NCBI GenBank assembly: GCA_029945375.1
Contig: CM057062.1
Span: 1,937,564-2,001,563, forward strand
Source: Agaricus subrufescens
Lineage: Eukaryota; Basidiomycota; Agaricomycetes; Agaricales; Agaricaceae
Direction of reading: 5' to 3'
Length of the DNA: 64,000 nt
The notes below the pieces were generated by a model. It was not told the DNA's origin and did not search any database. It saw only the letters and a program-made list of their open reading frames with translations. Positions 54,691 to 64,000 of the stretch are shown here, one piece after another; the first letter of the stretch is position 1; each line of letters starts with the position of its first letter. The position numbers and the translations under genes are program-made.

Positions 54691-55254
54691 TGTAGAGACG
54701 GCAGATCGGCTGCGCTTGACGCAGTCGATCAACCACTCTAGTTTCTCCCACGACATTCCTTGTCCACCAACGACCTCCACCACGCCACTCAAGCATGGAC
54801 CGACCCGGAGCCAGCAACCACTCACCGTATGACGTGTCCCCAGCGGCACGGCACCCACTGGACCTGGAGATGACGATGGAGTGCGCCTAGACAGCACAAT
54901 GCACGACTGAGCGTGCAATCGTGCGCTTTCTGCCTTTTCTTCTTCACCATTTACTCACACCCCCTCTCACCGCATAGACACCTTCCCTTATCGTATATAA
55001 ACCCCTCTTTGTCGTAGCTAGAGGCTATCAAATTACCAGCTCGTTTCTTCCCCCTTGAATTTGGTCAAAACTAAGCTCTCTATTGCTCTCACTGCCTCGT
55101 CGTCTCAACCCTCTCTCTCTATCACTGTCTTGTCTTCTCACTGCCTCTCTCTCTCTGTTTCTACATGTCACTCTGCCCTTTTGGTTTACCCCTGGTTCTG
55201 AAGCCTTGTGACTGTTTTGCCAGTCGCATTGTTAGAAGAACTTATCCCTCTTCA
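54691..55254 (+). repeat. 5' LTR of the gypsy element
   Basis: Starts TGTAGAGACG and ends CCCTCTTCA. A TATA box (TATATAA, 54,994-55,000) is followed by ACCCCTC and, about 70 bp on, CTAAGCTCTC, a likely start-site region. The downstream part is pyrimidine-rich (TCTCTCTCT). By eye it differs from the 3' LTR at a little over 20 positions, most of them CG in one copy and TG or CA in the other. Confidence 0.93.
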
Positions 55255-55256
55255 AC

Positions 55257-55276
55257 TGGAGCCCACTGCGAGGGGC
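55257..55276 (+). promoter_or_regulatory. gypsy primer binding site
   Basis: Two bases after the 5' LTR comes TGGAGCCCACTGCGAGGGGC, which begins with TGG as expected for pairing to the CCA end of a full tRNA. The tRNA would have acceptor strand AGTGGGC and U at position 73. I do not assign the amino acid; U73 fits only some tRNAs, such as Thr or Cys. This contrasts with the half-tRNA site of the copia elements. Confidence 0.65.
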
Positions 55277-55336
55277 TTCAAACTGGTTTATCCTATTATT
55301 CTCCGTACTCCATACTTATAAAGTCTTCCGCCATCA

Positions 55337-57718
55337 ATGGCTATGCCAGGTACCTTCGCTAACTCTGCAAAGGGTAAGCATCCTCAGGACCCAAAGCGAC
55401 CAGACAACCTCTATCCAAAATTCAGTATTCCCCTTCCTCCATGGCAAGCATCCCGCCCACGATCACTCTCCCACTCGTTCGCACAATCCCCTGCACCACC
55501 CGGTTTCTCTGCTCCGACTTGGCCAGCTGATAAAAAGAATCAACCACTGCCTTGAACACCATCCCCTATAACCCCAGATCCCCCCAAGCCACCTCAGCGC
55601 CGATCGGCAGCCAGCACCAACTACATGCCTTCACCCAGAGAACGATCCGCACCACGCTTCGACGGTACACCTCAGGGTCTAAGATGGTTCTTCGAAGAGA
55701 TAGAGATGTGGGGAAAGGAATGCGATCTCAGCTCGAAGGAATATGTCACATGGGCATTCCGCTATCTTGAGCCCCGAGATAGAGACATATGGAAAACGTG
55801 GTCATCGGGAATAACCTCGTGGGGAGTATTGAAAGGGAAGGCAATCTCGATGTACCCCGGGGCCAATGACAAATTCACAGCCACTGAACTTGAAAGCCTC
55901 GTCGAAACCCAGGCCGCATCCCTGATGATGAACGTCATCCAATTCGGAGAATATCATCGACAATTCCTCAACAAAGCTAACTGGTTGTTAACCAATGGGA
56001 AGATCAATCAGAAGGAGCGCAGTAAGATGTTCCTTGATGGTCTACATGTTGACTTTAGGAATCAAGTAAAACACCAACTACGTATTGCTCAGCCGTGGCA
56101 GTCGTCCGAAAAGCTCTGGACTGTTACGCAAATAGAAGAAGCAGCTAAGTTCCTATTGGAAAACCAAGTTTACATGTCCCCTGTTTATTCACCTGCTGGC
56201 CCACCTGTCACCCGACCACCATTCCCTGCATATGAACAATCAGCCGCTGCGTCACAGATTCCATACCCGACATACTCCCAGCCTGGCCATCCGACACAAC
56301 CATTCTACCCATCGCAAGTACCCCCGCATACCATTCCGGTCCCTCAAGAAACCTTTGACATGTCAGCCATGCAACAATACATGGCATCTATGAACGAAAG
56401 CCTAGGCAAGATCAGTGCTAGGTTAGATCAGAGGCCGATAGCGTCGTACCACCAACAATCACGCCCCTCAAACTCAGAATACCCAGCACAAGTTGGATGT
56501 CGGGCATGTTCCGACCCAGGACACTTCATCCGCTCTTGTCCCAAGGTACTTGAGTATATTCGTCAAGGACGCTGTATCCGAGATCAGACAAACCGAATCT
56601 GCCTTCCCAATGGAGTCCTTGTGTCCCCACACCTAGCACCCGGCAAAGATATCCTTGAACGAGTTGATAACTGGCATCAAGCTCATCCGACACCGTTACC
56701 AGCTTCAGCCTTGATTGCCCAGACCAACATTGTAGAAGCCATCCCAGCCGATATATCCTCACCCACAGCTAACTCGACTACGGCCACAACTCAATTCCAT
56801 GCTGCTACTGGTGCCAGTACCGAACTGCAGATCTTAGATGCAGTAACTGTGGGAGCCCTCAAGCGACAAGAGGAAATCCGGGTGTATCAGAAAGGTGGTT
56901 CCAATAAGCAGAAAGAAAACGCACCTAAAGGGAACCCAACATCATCATCATCTGCCAACAACACCACAACTAACCCTCTACCGGCATCAGCAACTCAACC
57001 ACAATTCCGCTACACTACCCCCATCGAGGATCCAGCTGTCACACAAGGTGTCATCCAACGAAGTCTCGATACTCCATTCGCTATCACTCTCCGGGAACTC
57101 TATTCCACATCACCAGATGTCCGCAAATTCATCAGGGATCAAGTTTCACCACGTCGCGTTGCTGTAGGTCAAGCTGCCACTGTTTCTGTTGAAGAGGTCC
57201 CAGATGAGGGTGACCCAGCTGTCACTTCGTTCATCCAAAATGCTCTCCAATCCCAATCAATGATAGTGGCTAACCAGATTGAAGATCTTCGTACACTGGA
57301 AGTAGAACTCGATGGATCAGTGACAGTAAATGCTATTCTTGATGAAGGTTCTCAGATCACTGCAGTACGACGGGATATATGGGAAAAACTAGGACTCCCC
57401 TTAATGACAAGTGAGAAGATGATTATGGAATCAGCCAACTCATCCAGGGAAGCAACTTTGGGTCTCCTCTGGGACCTCCCTGTGCGCATCAGTTGTAGCA
57501 CACTATACCTTCAAGTTCAAGTAGTAGAAAATGCATCATACGAAATGCTCCTTGGCCGACCATTCCTCACATTAACTGAAGCTCGAACACACCACTACAC
57601 CAATGGCGACTCACATATAACCCTCGTTGACCCAAATTCTCATGACACCTTCACTATCCCTACTAGACCTCGCATTTGCCCCACTGATTCGGCAAAATCA
57701 GCATTGGGTTTTCATTGA
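55337..57718 (+). pseudogene. gypsy gag with zinc knuckle and protease, one TGA
   Basis: I start at MAMPGTFANSAKG because the frame from there to the long gag frame is the same and is broken only by TGA at 55,553. The capsid-like part is PRFDGTPQGLRWFFEE to KFLLENQ, then a Pro/Gln/Tyr-rich spacer, zinc knuckle CRACSDPGHFIRSC, and a retropepsin-like region with AILDEGSQITAVRRDIWEKL, where DEGS stands in place of the usual D[S/T]G. The frame ends SALGFH then TGA. The pol frame overlaps in -1. If the TGA is read as Arg, the product has about 793 residues. Confidence 0.85.
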
Positions 57719-60700
57719 TCAATGATTCGGCTCCTAGTCGAGGAGATATGCCTATGAATAAACCAGTTTCCATATCAGTTCAAAGACTATCTTGCTTCAT
57801 GAATTCCCCTCTCGCCTTTACATCTTCTCCTTTCCCGCCTCTCAACTCCCCTCAAGAAATATACGAAATCTCCCTTACTAATACCCCTCTACAAAATTTT
57901 CCACCTAATGGCTCGTTATACGCTTACAAGAAAGTGTCAAGAAAAGTTTACCCAGTTGCCACTACCTTGCCTGAACAGTTCCGTATTGTCCAAAGAATTC
58001 CTACCAACCCACTTGAAAACATGCCAGTTCTCCCTTTTCATCCACCCAACTTCACTCCTGGAACCCGTTATACACAGGAACGCAAAGAATCTACAGATGT
58101 CAACCCAGATGGATTTTTAACAAACGAAGAAAAGCTAGTACATCACCTGATTAAGCTCCAGGAAATGGCGTTTGCGTGGAATGAAGATGAGAAAGGAAGG
58201 TTTTCAGATGAATACTTTGACCCAGTCACTATCCCCACTGTCGAACATGTCCCATGGGTATGTCATAACATGCCTATCCCACCCGGAAACTACCAAAAAG
58301 TTGTTGACGTCATCAAGGCAAAAATAGCTGCAGGAGTTTATGAACCATCAAACTCGTCTTACTGGTCTAGATGGTTTTGTGTGCTAAAGAAAGATGGAAA
58401 GTCCCTCCGGCTGGTACATGATTTACAACCCCTCAATGCAGTCACTATCAAAGATGCTGGACTCCCACCTATCGTTGAGCAATACGCAGAATCCTTTGGA
58501 GGACGTGACTGTTATGGTGTTTTTGACCTCCTAGTTGGATTTGATCAGCAATCCTTGGCACCACGTTCCCGAGATCTTACCACATTCCAGTCTCCAGTTG
58601 GCACTCTTCGTCTCACGTCAATCCCTATGGGATACACAAACTTGATGCAGATACAACAGGCTGATCTTGCACACATCCTCCAACCTGAAATACCACATCT
58701 CACCATGCCCTTTGTTGATGATGTTCCTGTAAAGGGTCCCCCTACACGATACGAGACAGAAGACGGCTATGAAACCATCCCCGAAAATCCCAGGATTCGC
58801 CACTTTGTGTGGGAACACCTAAATAATGTTAACCACGTTCTCCAACGTCTCAAGCATGCCGGAGGAACTTTCTCTGCCAAAAAGTCTCATTTCTGTGTTC
58901 CGAGTGTAGTTATTGTTGGGCACCACTGCATGTATGAAGGATGGATACCAGATGCCAGCCGTATTCAGAAGATTATTGACTGGCCAATATGTAAGACACC
59001 CACCAAAGTCAGAGGGTTTCTTGGAACTGTAGGGACTATTCGTATTTTCATCAAGAACTTTGCTGGAATCTCCCAACCTCTCGTAGAACTGACAAAGAAA
59101 GGAGTGGAATTTAAGTTTGGAAAGGAAGAAGAAGACACTATGAAGATACTCAAGGATCTAGCATGCAATTCACCAGCCATTCGTGCTCTGGACTACACCT
59201 CCGACAATGAAGTCATTCTTGCAGTCGATACCTCCAAGATAGCTGTTGGTTATATCCTGCAACAAATTGGCAAGGATAAGAAATGTTACCCATCTCGATT
59301 TGGCTCACTCACCCTTAATGAATGAGAATCACAATACTCCCAAGCTAAGCTGGAACTGTTCGGGCTTTTCAGAGCTTTGAAGGATGTCAAGATCTGGATT
59401 GTCAGCGTGAAGAACCTGGTTGTAGAAGTCGATGCAAAATACATCAAGGGAATGATCAATAATCCTGATGTACAACCAAACACATCAATCAATCGATGGG
59501 TCGCAGCAATACTTTTATTCAATTTCAAACTGCGGCACGTACCAGGAAAAGAGCACGGTCCGGATGGTCTCTCTCGACGACCACCTGCCCCAGAAGATCC
59601 CCCTGACAATGATGACTATGAGGAATGGATCGACAAAGCAAATGCCTTCACAGCCTCTGCAATATCACCATCTGAGGTTCAGCCATGGTTTCTTTCTATG
59701 AACACCTTCAGCATTGAAGTGATCAACGAAATACCACCCATCCAGCACACTCTCTTCCCCTCACAATGGGAATCCCAATCCACCACCGGCATACCAGTCA
59801 TTAAGGCACTCACCTCATCAGCCAGTACTCCTCAAGGCCCCGTCATTCCAAGATCTGACAAGGCAAAAGAACGCGATGCCAAACTAGATCAGGTCACCTC
59901 CTTTCTTGCCAATCCAGCCCGACCACCCAGCTTATCAGATGCCGAATTCAAGAAACTTGTTTGCCTAGCTACAGGTTTCTTCTCGCAGGAAGGAAGATTA
60001 TGGAAAAAGGACGATAGAAACAAGCACAAGCTAGTGATAAGGGATGAGGAAAAGCGAATGGACCTTGTAAGACAAGCACATGACTCACTAGGACACAAAG
60101 GAATTTTCACAACACGAACATGCCTCCTGGACCACTTCTGGTGGCCTGACCTCGATGCAGACGTTTGGTGGTACATCAAAACCTGCCATGAATGTCAGAC
60201 TCGCCTTACACACCATTTTCATATTCCACCTGCGGTCCCTACACCCCTCAGTCTATTTCGGAAAGTACACATAGACACCATGTTCATGCCACGGTCCCAT
60301 GGATATTGATACATAGTCCATGCCCGCTGCTCCCTTTCCTCCTATCCAGAGTTTCGCATGCTCCGTGCAGAAAATGCCCGCTCCCTTGCTACGTTCATAT
60401 TTGAAGACATCTTGTGCCGATGGGGCACAATTGAGGAGCTGGTTACCGACAATGGACCTGCCTTTGTTCAAGCAGCGGAATATTTGTCAGCCAAGTACAA
60501 AATCAACCACATCCGAATCTCACCTTATAACTCACAAGCAAATGGCATCGTTGAACGAAGACACCTAGATGTGCGGGAAGCATTAGTCAAGGCCTCCGAA
60601 GGACAAGATCAACAATGGACAGTCGCAGCACCATCAGTCTTCTGGGCTGAGCGGGTATCAATCCAGAAGTCTACTGGCTACTCACCTTACTACATCGCTC

Positions 60701-61347
60701 ACGGCATAGAGCCACTCCTCCCTTTTGACCTCGCTGAAGCAACATACCTGGCGCCTTCCCTCACCAAACCACTCTCTACGGAAGACCTCATCGCGGCTCG
60801 TGCCATACAACTACGAAAGCGACCTCAAGATCTGGCAGAAGTAAAAGAATCAGTGCTCAGGGCTAGATACTCGTCTGTGCGGGAATTCAACAAACGGTTC
60901 CAGAACAGCATCCGAGACTTCAATTTCGACGAGGGATCCCTAGTCCTGGTTCGCAACTCCCGGCATGACAAAGACCTTGGCAGCAAAACGGCACCCCGAT
61001 ACTTCGGTCCCATGGTTGTCCTCAGAAAGACTAAAGGCGGATCCTACATTCTCGCAGAACTTGACGGCTCTGTTTCCAAACTGCGGTTCGCTGCCTTCCG
61101 ACTTGTTCCCTATCACCCACGGAATCTACGGGCTGTTCCAATCACAAAACTCACGGATGCAACCCCTGAGCAACTGGACAACTACACATACGATGTCGAC
61201 ATCTCCGACCCCGATTTCACCTCGCCATTGCCACCTCAAGACTCGCCCACGTCACCAACCATACCTGACAGCGATATCGCCCTCGCCCAGCTCAATGGCA
61301 AGCTGTTGGAGAACTACCCGAGCCCTCAAAATAGCCTGTCGACTTAA
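57688..61347 (+). pseudogene. gypsy pol: reverse transcriptase, RNase H, integrase, two TGA
   Basis: One frame with TGA at 59,323 and 60,307. Reverse transcriptase: WFCVLKKDGKSLRLVHDLQP, FDLLVGFDQQ, active site MPFVDDVPVK. RNase H: ILAVDTSKIAVGYIL, then past the first TGA SQAKLELFGLFRALK and VEVDAKYIKGM. Integrase: zinc region HDSLGHKG...CHECQTR, core Asp in KVHIDTMF, second TGA in HGY*YIV, then TDNGPAFV and GIVERRH (D and E about 35 apart). The C-terminal module ends in GPMVVLRKTKGGSYILAELDGS. There is no chromodomain. Both TGA fit decayed CGA codons. Confidence 0.9.
57706..57712 (+). promoter_or_regulatory. putative -1 frameshift heptamer GGGTTTT
   Basis: In the gag frame the bases are TTG GGT TTT CAT TGA, so the heptamer G GGT TTT lies in the right phase for simultaneous -1 slippage, 3 nt before the gag stop codon. 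The pol frame is open from 57,688 and continues SLINDSAPSRGD after the slip. The same heptamer is used by barley yellow dwarf virus (established knowledge). Downstream there is a CATTGATCAATG palindrome and a CTCCT/AGGAG stem (57,731-57,745); a stronger structure is not obvious by eye. Confidence 0.65.
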
Positions 61348-61825
61348 CAGGCATCCGGTAACCCTTCAATTCACTCTCATTTCATTTCTCTCATTTCTCT
61401 TTCTTCGCTCCACTCTCCTTTCGCTCTCATCACTTTCTTTCGCTCGGTTTCTCCTTCTGGCTTCAACGCCCGCTGAGCTGGACGAGGCATTCAACTGCCT
61501 GTTCACCCAGATTTTCTTTTTCTGCACAAACATCTCTCCCTCGTTGATATGAGTTTCTACTATCCTATGCTCCTATCTCAAGCATCTTGCGCACAGCTGC
61601 CGCCTCACTCCTTCAACCTACACCGCCACGTCACCCGACCATCCCATCCACATCCAACCACAGCCAGTTAACCAACTAGAACACCCAGCTGAGGCAAAAT
61701 ACGCCTGCTGACTGTTCATGACACTCGCTACCAGATGGACCTGCCCACCTCTCCCTCAGGTCAACACCTTTCGCTGTTCGCTCTGCAGACTGACTGGGAG
61801 GTCAGTACGAAAACTCCCCGGTGGA
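61348..61825 (+). other. gypsy 3' untranslated spacer
   Basis: About 480 bp between pol and the 3' LTR, pyrimidine-rich in its first part (CATTTCTCTCATTTCTCTTT). It has no ORF that extends a known domain and no envelope-like gene. The bases before the LTR (CCCCGGTGGA) are only weakly purine-rich, so the polypurine tract is not certain. Confidence 0.7.
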
Positions 61826-62389
61826 TGTAGAGATGGCAGATTGGCTGCACTTGACGCGGTCAATCAACCTCTCTAGTTTCTCCCACGATGTTCCTTGACC
61901 ACCAATGACCTCCACCACGCCACTCAAGCCTGGACTGACCCGGAGTCAGCAACCACTCACCATATGACGTGTCCCCAGCAGCACAGCACCCACTGGACCT
62001 GGAGATGACGATGGAGTGTGCCTAGACAGCACAATGCACGACTGAGCATGCAATCGTGCGCTTTCTGCCTTTTCTTCTTCACCATTTACTCACACCCCCT
62101 CTCACCGCATAGACACCTTCCCTTATCATATATAAACCCCTCTTTGTCATAGCTAGAGGCTATTGAATTACCAGCTCGTTTCTTCCCCCTTGAATTTGGT
62201 CAAAACTAAGCTCTCTATTGCTCTCACTGCCTCGTCGTCTCAACCCTCTCTCTCTATCACTGTCTTGTCTTCTCACTGCCTCTCTCTCTCTGTTTCTACA
62301 TGTCACTCTGCCCTTTTGGTTTACCCCTGGTTCTGAAGCCTTGTGACTGTTTTGCCAGTCGCATTGTTAGAAGAACTTATCCCTCTTCA
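61826..62389 (+). repeat. 3' LTR of the gypsy element
   Basis: The same length as the 5' LTR, TGTAGAGATG to CCCTCTTCA. Many of its differences are TG or CA where the 5' copy keeps CG (for example GATGGC for GACGGC, GATTGG for GATCGG, CATATATAA for CGTATATAA). The target base pairs GCTG and the rest of H13 follow. Confidence 0.93.
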
Positions 62390-62407
62390 GCTGCATTAAT
62401 AAAAGGT

Positions 62408-63107
62408 CGTCCTTAAGATGGCGATTACACTCACAGAGAATTCCAGGAGTGATATTTATGGCATGGATGTTAGATCCAGCTGGGGGAGTGATGTGGACAT
62501 CTCGACATGAGGCACCATGGACAGTGTGCTTGCCCTTGCTTGCTGGAGCACACTTGGACACAGTGGGGGCAGTGGCGGGGGCTGGAGCCTTTGGGAGGGA
62601 GGGGACGGCCGCGGGCTTAGCTTTGAGAATGCTTTTGGCCAGTGCTCAAACAGCTGCGGGAGCAGCCGGGGCACGCTTGCCTAAAGCGGCTTTCTTGGGG
62701 GCTCCAGGGGGTGACTGGATCCGGACTTTCTTCAGGACCAGGGTAGTGACTCTGTCCTCAGCCATTGGGGACCGGGGATGAGATTGAGGCACTAAGGGGG
62801 TCGAAGGGGGAAGGGGGGTGGTGGGTTTGACTGGGGAGGGGGGCAAAGCAGCGCCAGTCTGGCCGATGATGATGGCAAGGGCAGTCTCAAACGAGGTGTT
62901 GCTGGCCATGTTCTGAAATTCAATATTCTTGTGAGCGCCACTTGACAGAATATTAAAAATGAGATGCAAGACTTTGCTGGCGTAGCCAGTGAAGTCTGCG
63001 TCAGGGCTCATCTGTGGTACCAGGTCGGCCACCATAGCAATTGACGCAGCCAGTCTGTTCTTCTTGCCAGGTTGGGACGAGGGTGAGAAGAGGGATTTGC
63101 GGGATGG
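62408..63107 (-). mobile_element. half-LINE H14, internal fragment (subfamily A)
   Basis: A minus-strand piece of ORF1 only, with both ends missing: left at the broken H13 tail, right at an LTR. The reading runs from RKSLFSPSSQPGKKNRLAAS through ASNTSFETALAIIIGQTGAA and SHPRSPMAEDRVTT, a TGA after APAAV (62,651-62,649), to KGKHTVHGASCRDVHITPPA and CNRHLKDDL. It is closest to H10. The left join lies exactly where H13 and H14 meet head to tail in opposite orientation. Confidence 0.83.
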
Positions 63108-63656
63108 TGTTATGATTTCAATTCCTTTTCCCTTTAATATGCCTACCTTTGCTGATGTAATCATATCAAATATTGTTTCTCTTTATTATGTAATATTTCT
63201 TAGTCAGCAAAGTCAAGAATCTTCCAACTCACAGTTATGAGTCGTTCTGACTCATAATGACTTGGAGGACTTACATGACTTGATACGACTCATTATGATT
63301 AGTTATGACTTGATATGACTTATTATGACTAGTTATGACTAGATATGACTCTTATTAGTATTACATAAGTAGATACTCGCTGTAGTATATAAACCCCTCA
63401 ACTCGACCATGTAGAAACAACGTTTCTACTTGGTTAGGTGGAGACTAATACTAAGCCTTTATCTAAAAGCTTTAGAACCTATAAGTCTTAATTGCTAAGC
63501 TCTCTCTCTTGCTTGTATAATCGTCTCAGTATTATTACCTTTGAAGTTGAATCTCCATTCAACCGAGAAGGCTCCTTTGATACGCTCTATCAGTAACTGT
63601 GTTATCGGTAGTGACGTATCGCCCCAGCTTAGGACCGGGCCGGGGTCACTATAACA
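63108..63656 (+). repeat. LTR of a second, different LTR retrotransposon
   Basis: A probable 549-bp LTR with matching inverted ends TGTTAT...ATAACA. The upstream part (63,234-63,355) is a run of degenerate TTATGACTAG-like units. A TATA box (TATATAAA, 63,386-63,393) is followed by CCCCTCAACTCG, the hairpin GTAGAAAC/GTTTCTAC (63,411-63,429), and CTAAGCTCTCTCTC, the same promoter layout as the gypsy LTR. The partner LTR is not in the window, so orientation and identity are inferred. Confidence 0.6.
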
Positions 63657-64000
63657 TTAAGTAGAAACGTTCCTTCTCCGTTGCTTGGAGACGAAACCGT
63701 TTGCTGCCCCATAAAACCCTAAACAAACGCTAGCGATCGTCAATTTTAGGGGTCGTAATAAAAGCACAAAGCTGTCCAAAAACTATTTGTGTTATTATTA
63801 CCGGGAGATTGACGGCACCTGCCAACTAGGGAAATAGTTGAGGCTGAGCCTACCAGCTAAGCGAGGTCGCGCTTGTAAAATATACGGGACGGTTGTTGTA
63901 CCGACTGCAGACCGTAATTGAAGTCTAGCAGGTCACATAACACAACTGTAGGAGGCCTGAAGAGGCTAGAGAACCCTAGTGAATCTCAGGTTACCGGAAT
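63657..64000 (+). other. leader or internal region after the last LTR
   Basis: 344 bp to the window end with no useful ORF and no repeat family seen elsewhere in the window. It starts TTAAGTAGAAACG. No classic TGG primer site is next to the LTR end. It may be the untranslated leader of the element whose LTR precedes it, with gag outside the window, or original flanking DNA. Confidence 0.4.

Larger units (their letters stand above)
54691..62389 (+). mobile_element. complete Ty3/gypsy LTR retrotransposon
   Basis: A 7.7-kb element with two 564-bp LTRs (TGTAGAGA to CTCTTCA), a primer site, gag-protease, pol in the order protease, reverse transcriptase, RNase H, integrase, and a 480-bp 3' spacer. 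The target duplication is GCTG (54,687-54,690 and 62,390-62,393), within the 3' UTR of H13. The protein layout fits the Ty3/gypsy group common in basidiomycetes. No chromodomain or envelope gene is seen. Three in-frame TGA codons inactivate this copy. Confidence 0.93.
52479..62407 (+). mobile_element. half-LINE H13 (subfamily A), carrying the gypsy element
   Basis: A plus-strand ORF1-only element with 5' box GCTTCTTGAACCAGAACCAC, ORF1 and 3' UTR. The UTR is interrupted at 54,690 by the gypsy element and resumes for only 18 bp (62,390-62,407: GCTGCATTAATAAAAGGT). The last part and poly(A) are missing because H14 follows. Its left neighbour is the gag leader of C9. Confidence 0.85.

Noticed and set aside
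59323..60309. TGA codons as selenocysteine or readthrough sites in gypsy pol
   Set aside because: Both fit decayed CGA Arg codons, no readthrough context or structure is seen, and selenocysteine use is not expected in most fungi.
60965..61552. Frame overlapping the end of gypsy pol
   Set aside because: Ser/Pro/Thr-rich shadow in another frame; no signal of an envelope or other accessory protein.

Overview
The window looks like a repeat-only block of a fungal genome, most likely a basidiomycete. I found no host gene, rRNA, CRISPR array or prokaryotic signal. Nearly all of it is retrotransposon sequence: Ty1/copia elements, a Ty3/gypsy element of the type common in basidiomycetes, a Tad1-like LINE, and many short LINE relatives. 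I call the copia copies C1-C9, the LINE L1, the ORF1-only LINE relatives H1-H14 and the ORF-less relative S1. Clade and organism assignment rest on recognised protein motifs and are inference; no database search was run.

Layout. 1-8,236: two minus-strand copia copies (C1, C2) joined through one LTR; C2 is split by H1. 8,237-15,768: plus-strand copia C3 with 5' truncation, carrying S1 and, in its 3' LTR, H3; a tRNA-like half lies directly after the LTR. 15,976-31,219: one minus-strand copia (C4) cut up by H4, H5, H6 (itself carrying H7), and H8/H9 with a copia fragment (C5) between them; its linker region also carries a MITE. 31,220-43,124: plus-strand copia of a second subfamily (C7), split by an 8.1 kb LINE (L1). 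43,125-47,869: plus-strand copia C8 with H10 inside. 47,870-52,478: minus-strand copia C9 with H11 and H12 inside. 52,479-62,407: H13, carrying a complete 7.7 kb gypsy element with two 564-bp LTRs. 62,408-64,000: fragment H14, then a different LTR and its downstream leader, running off the window.

How the parts work together. L1 is the only copy encoding both a gag-like ORF1 and an endonuclease/reverse transcriptase ORF2. H1-H14 encode only an ORF1-type zinc-knuckle protein, then a 3' UTR and poly(A). S1 has no convincing ORF. Where the ends are preserved, all three classes share a 5' box of about 45 nt and a 3' tail (two conserved boxes, usually AATAAA, and an end near TTGATTACAAAA), and most have 12-17 bp target duplications. 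The simplest reading is a three-tier retroposon family in which half-LINEs and an ORF-less derivative depend on L1-type enzyme supplied in trans. The copia copies carry a primer site matching the anticodon arm of initiator tRNA-Met, and an LTR hairpin that co-varies between subfamilies. The gypsy element has a GGGTTTT -1 slippery heptamer at the gag/pol junction. Most ORFs are broken, often by TGA where a related copy has CGA, as expected from CpG deamination; the ORF1 of H1 and of H6 (apart from its insertion) remain open.
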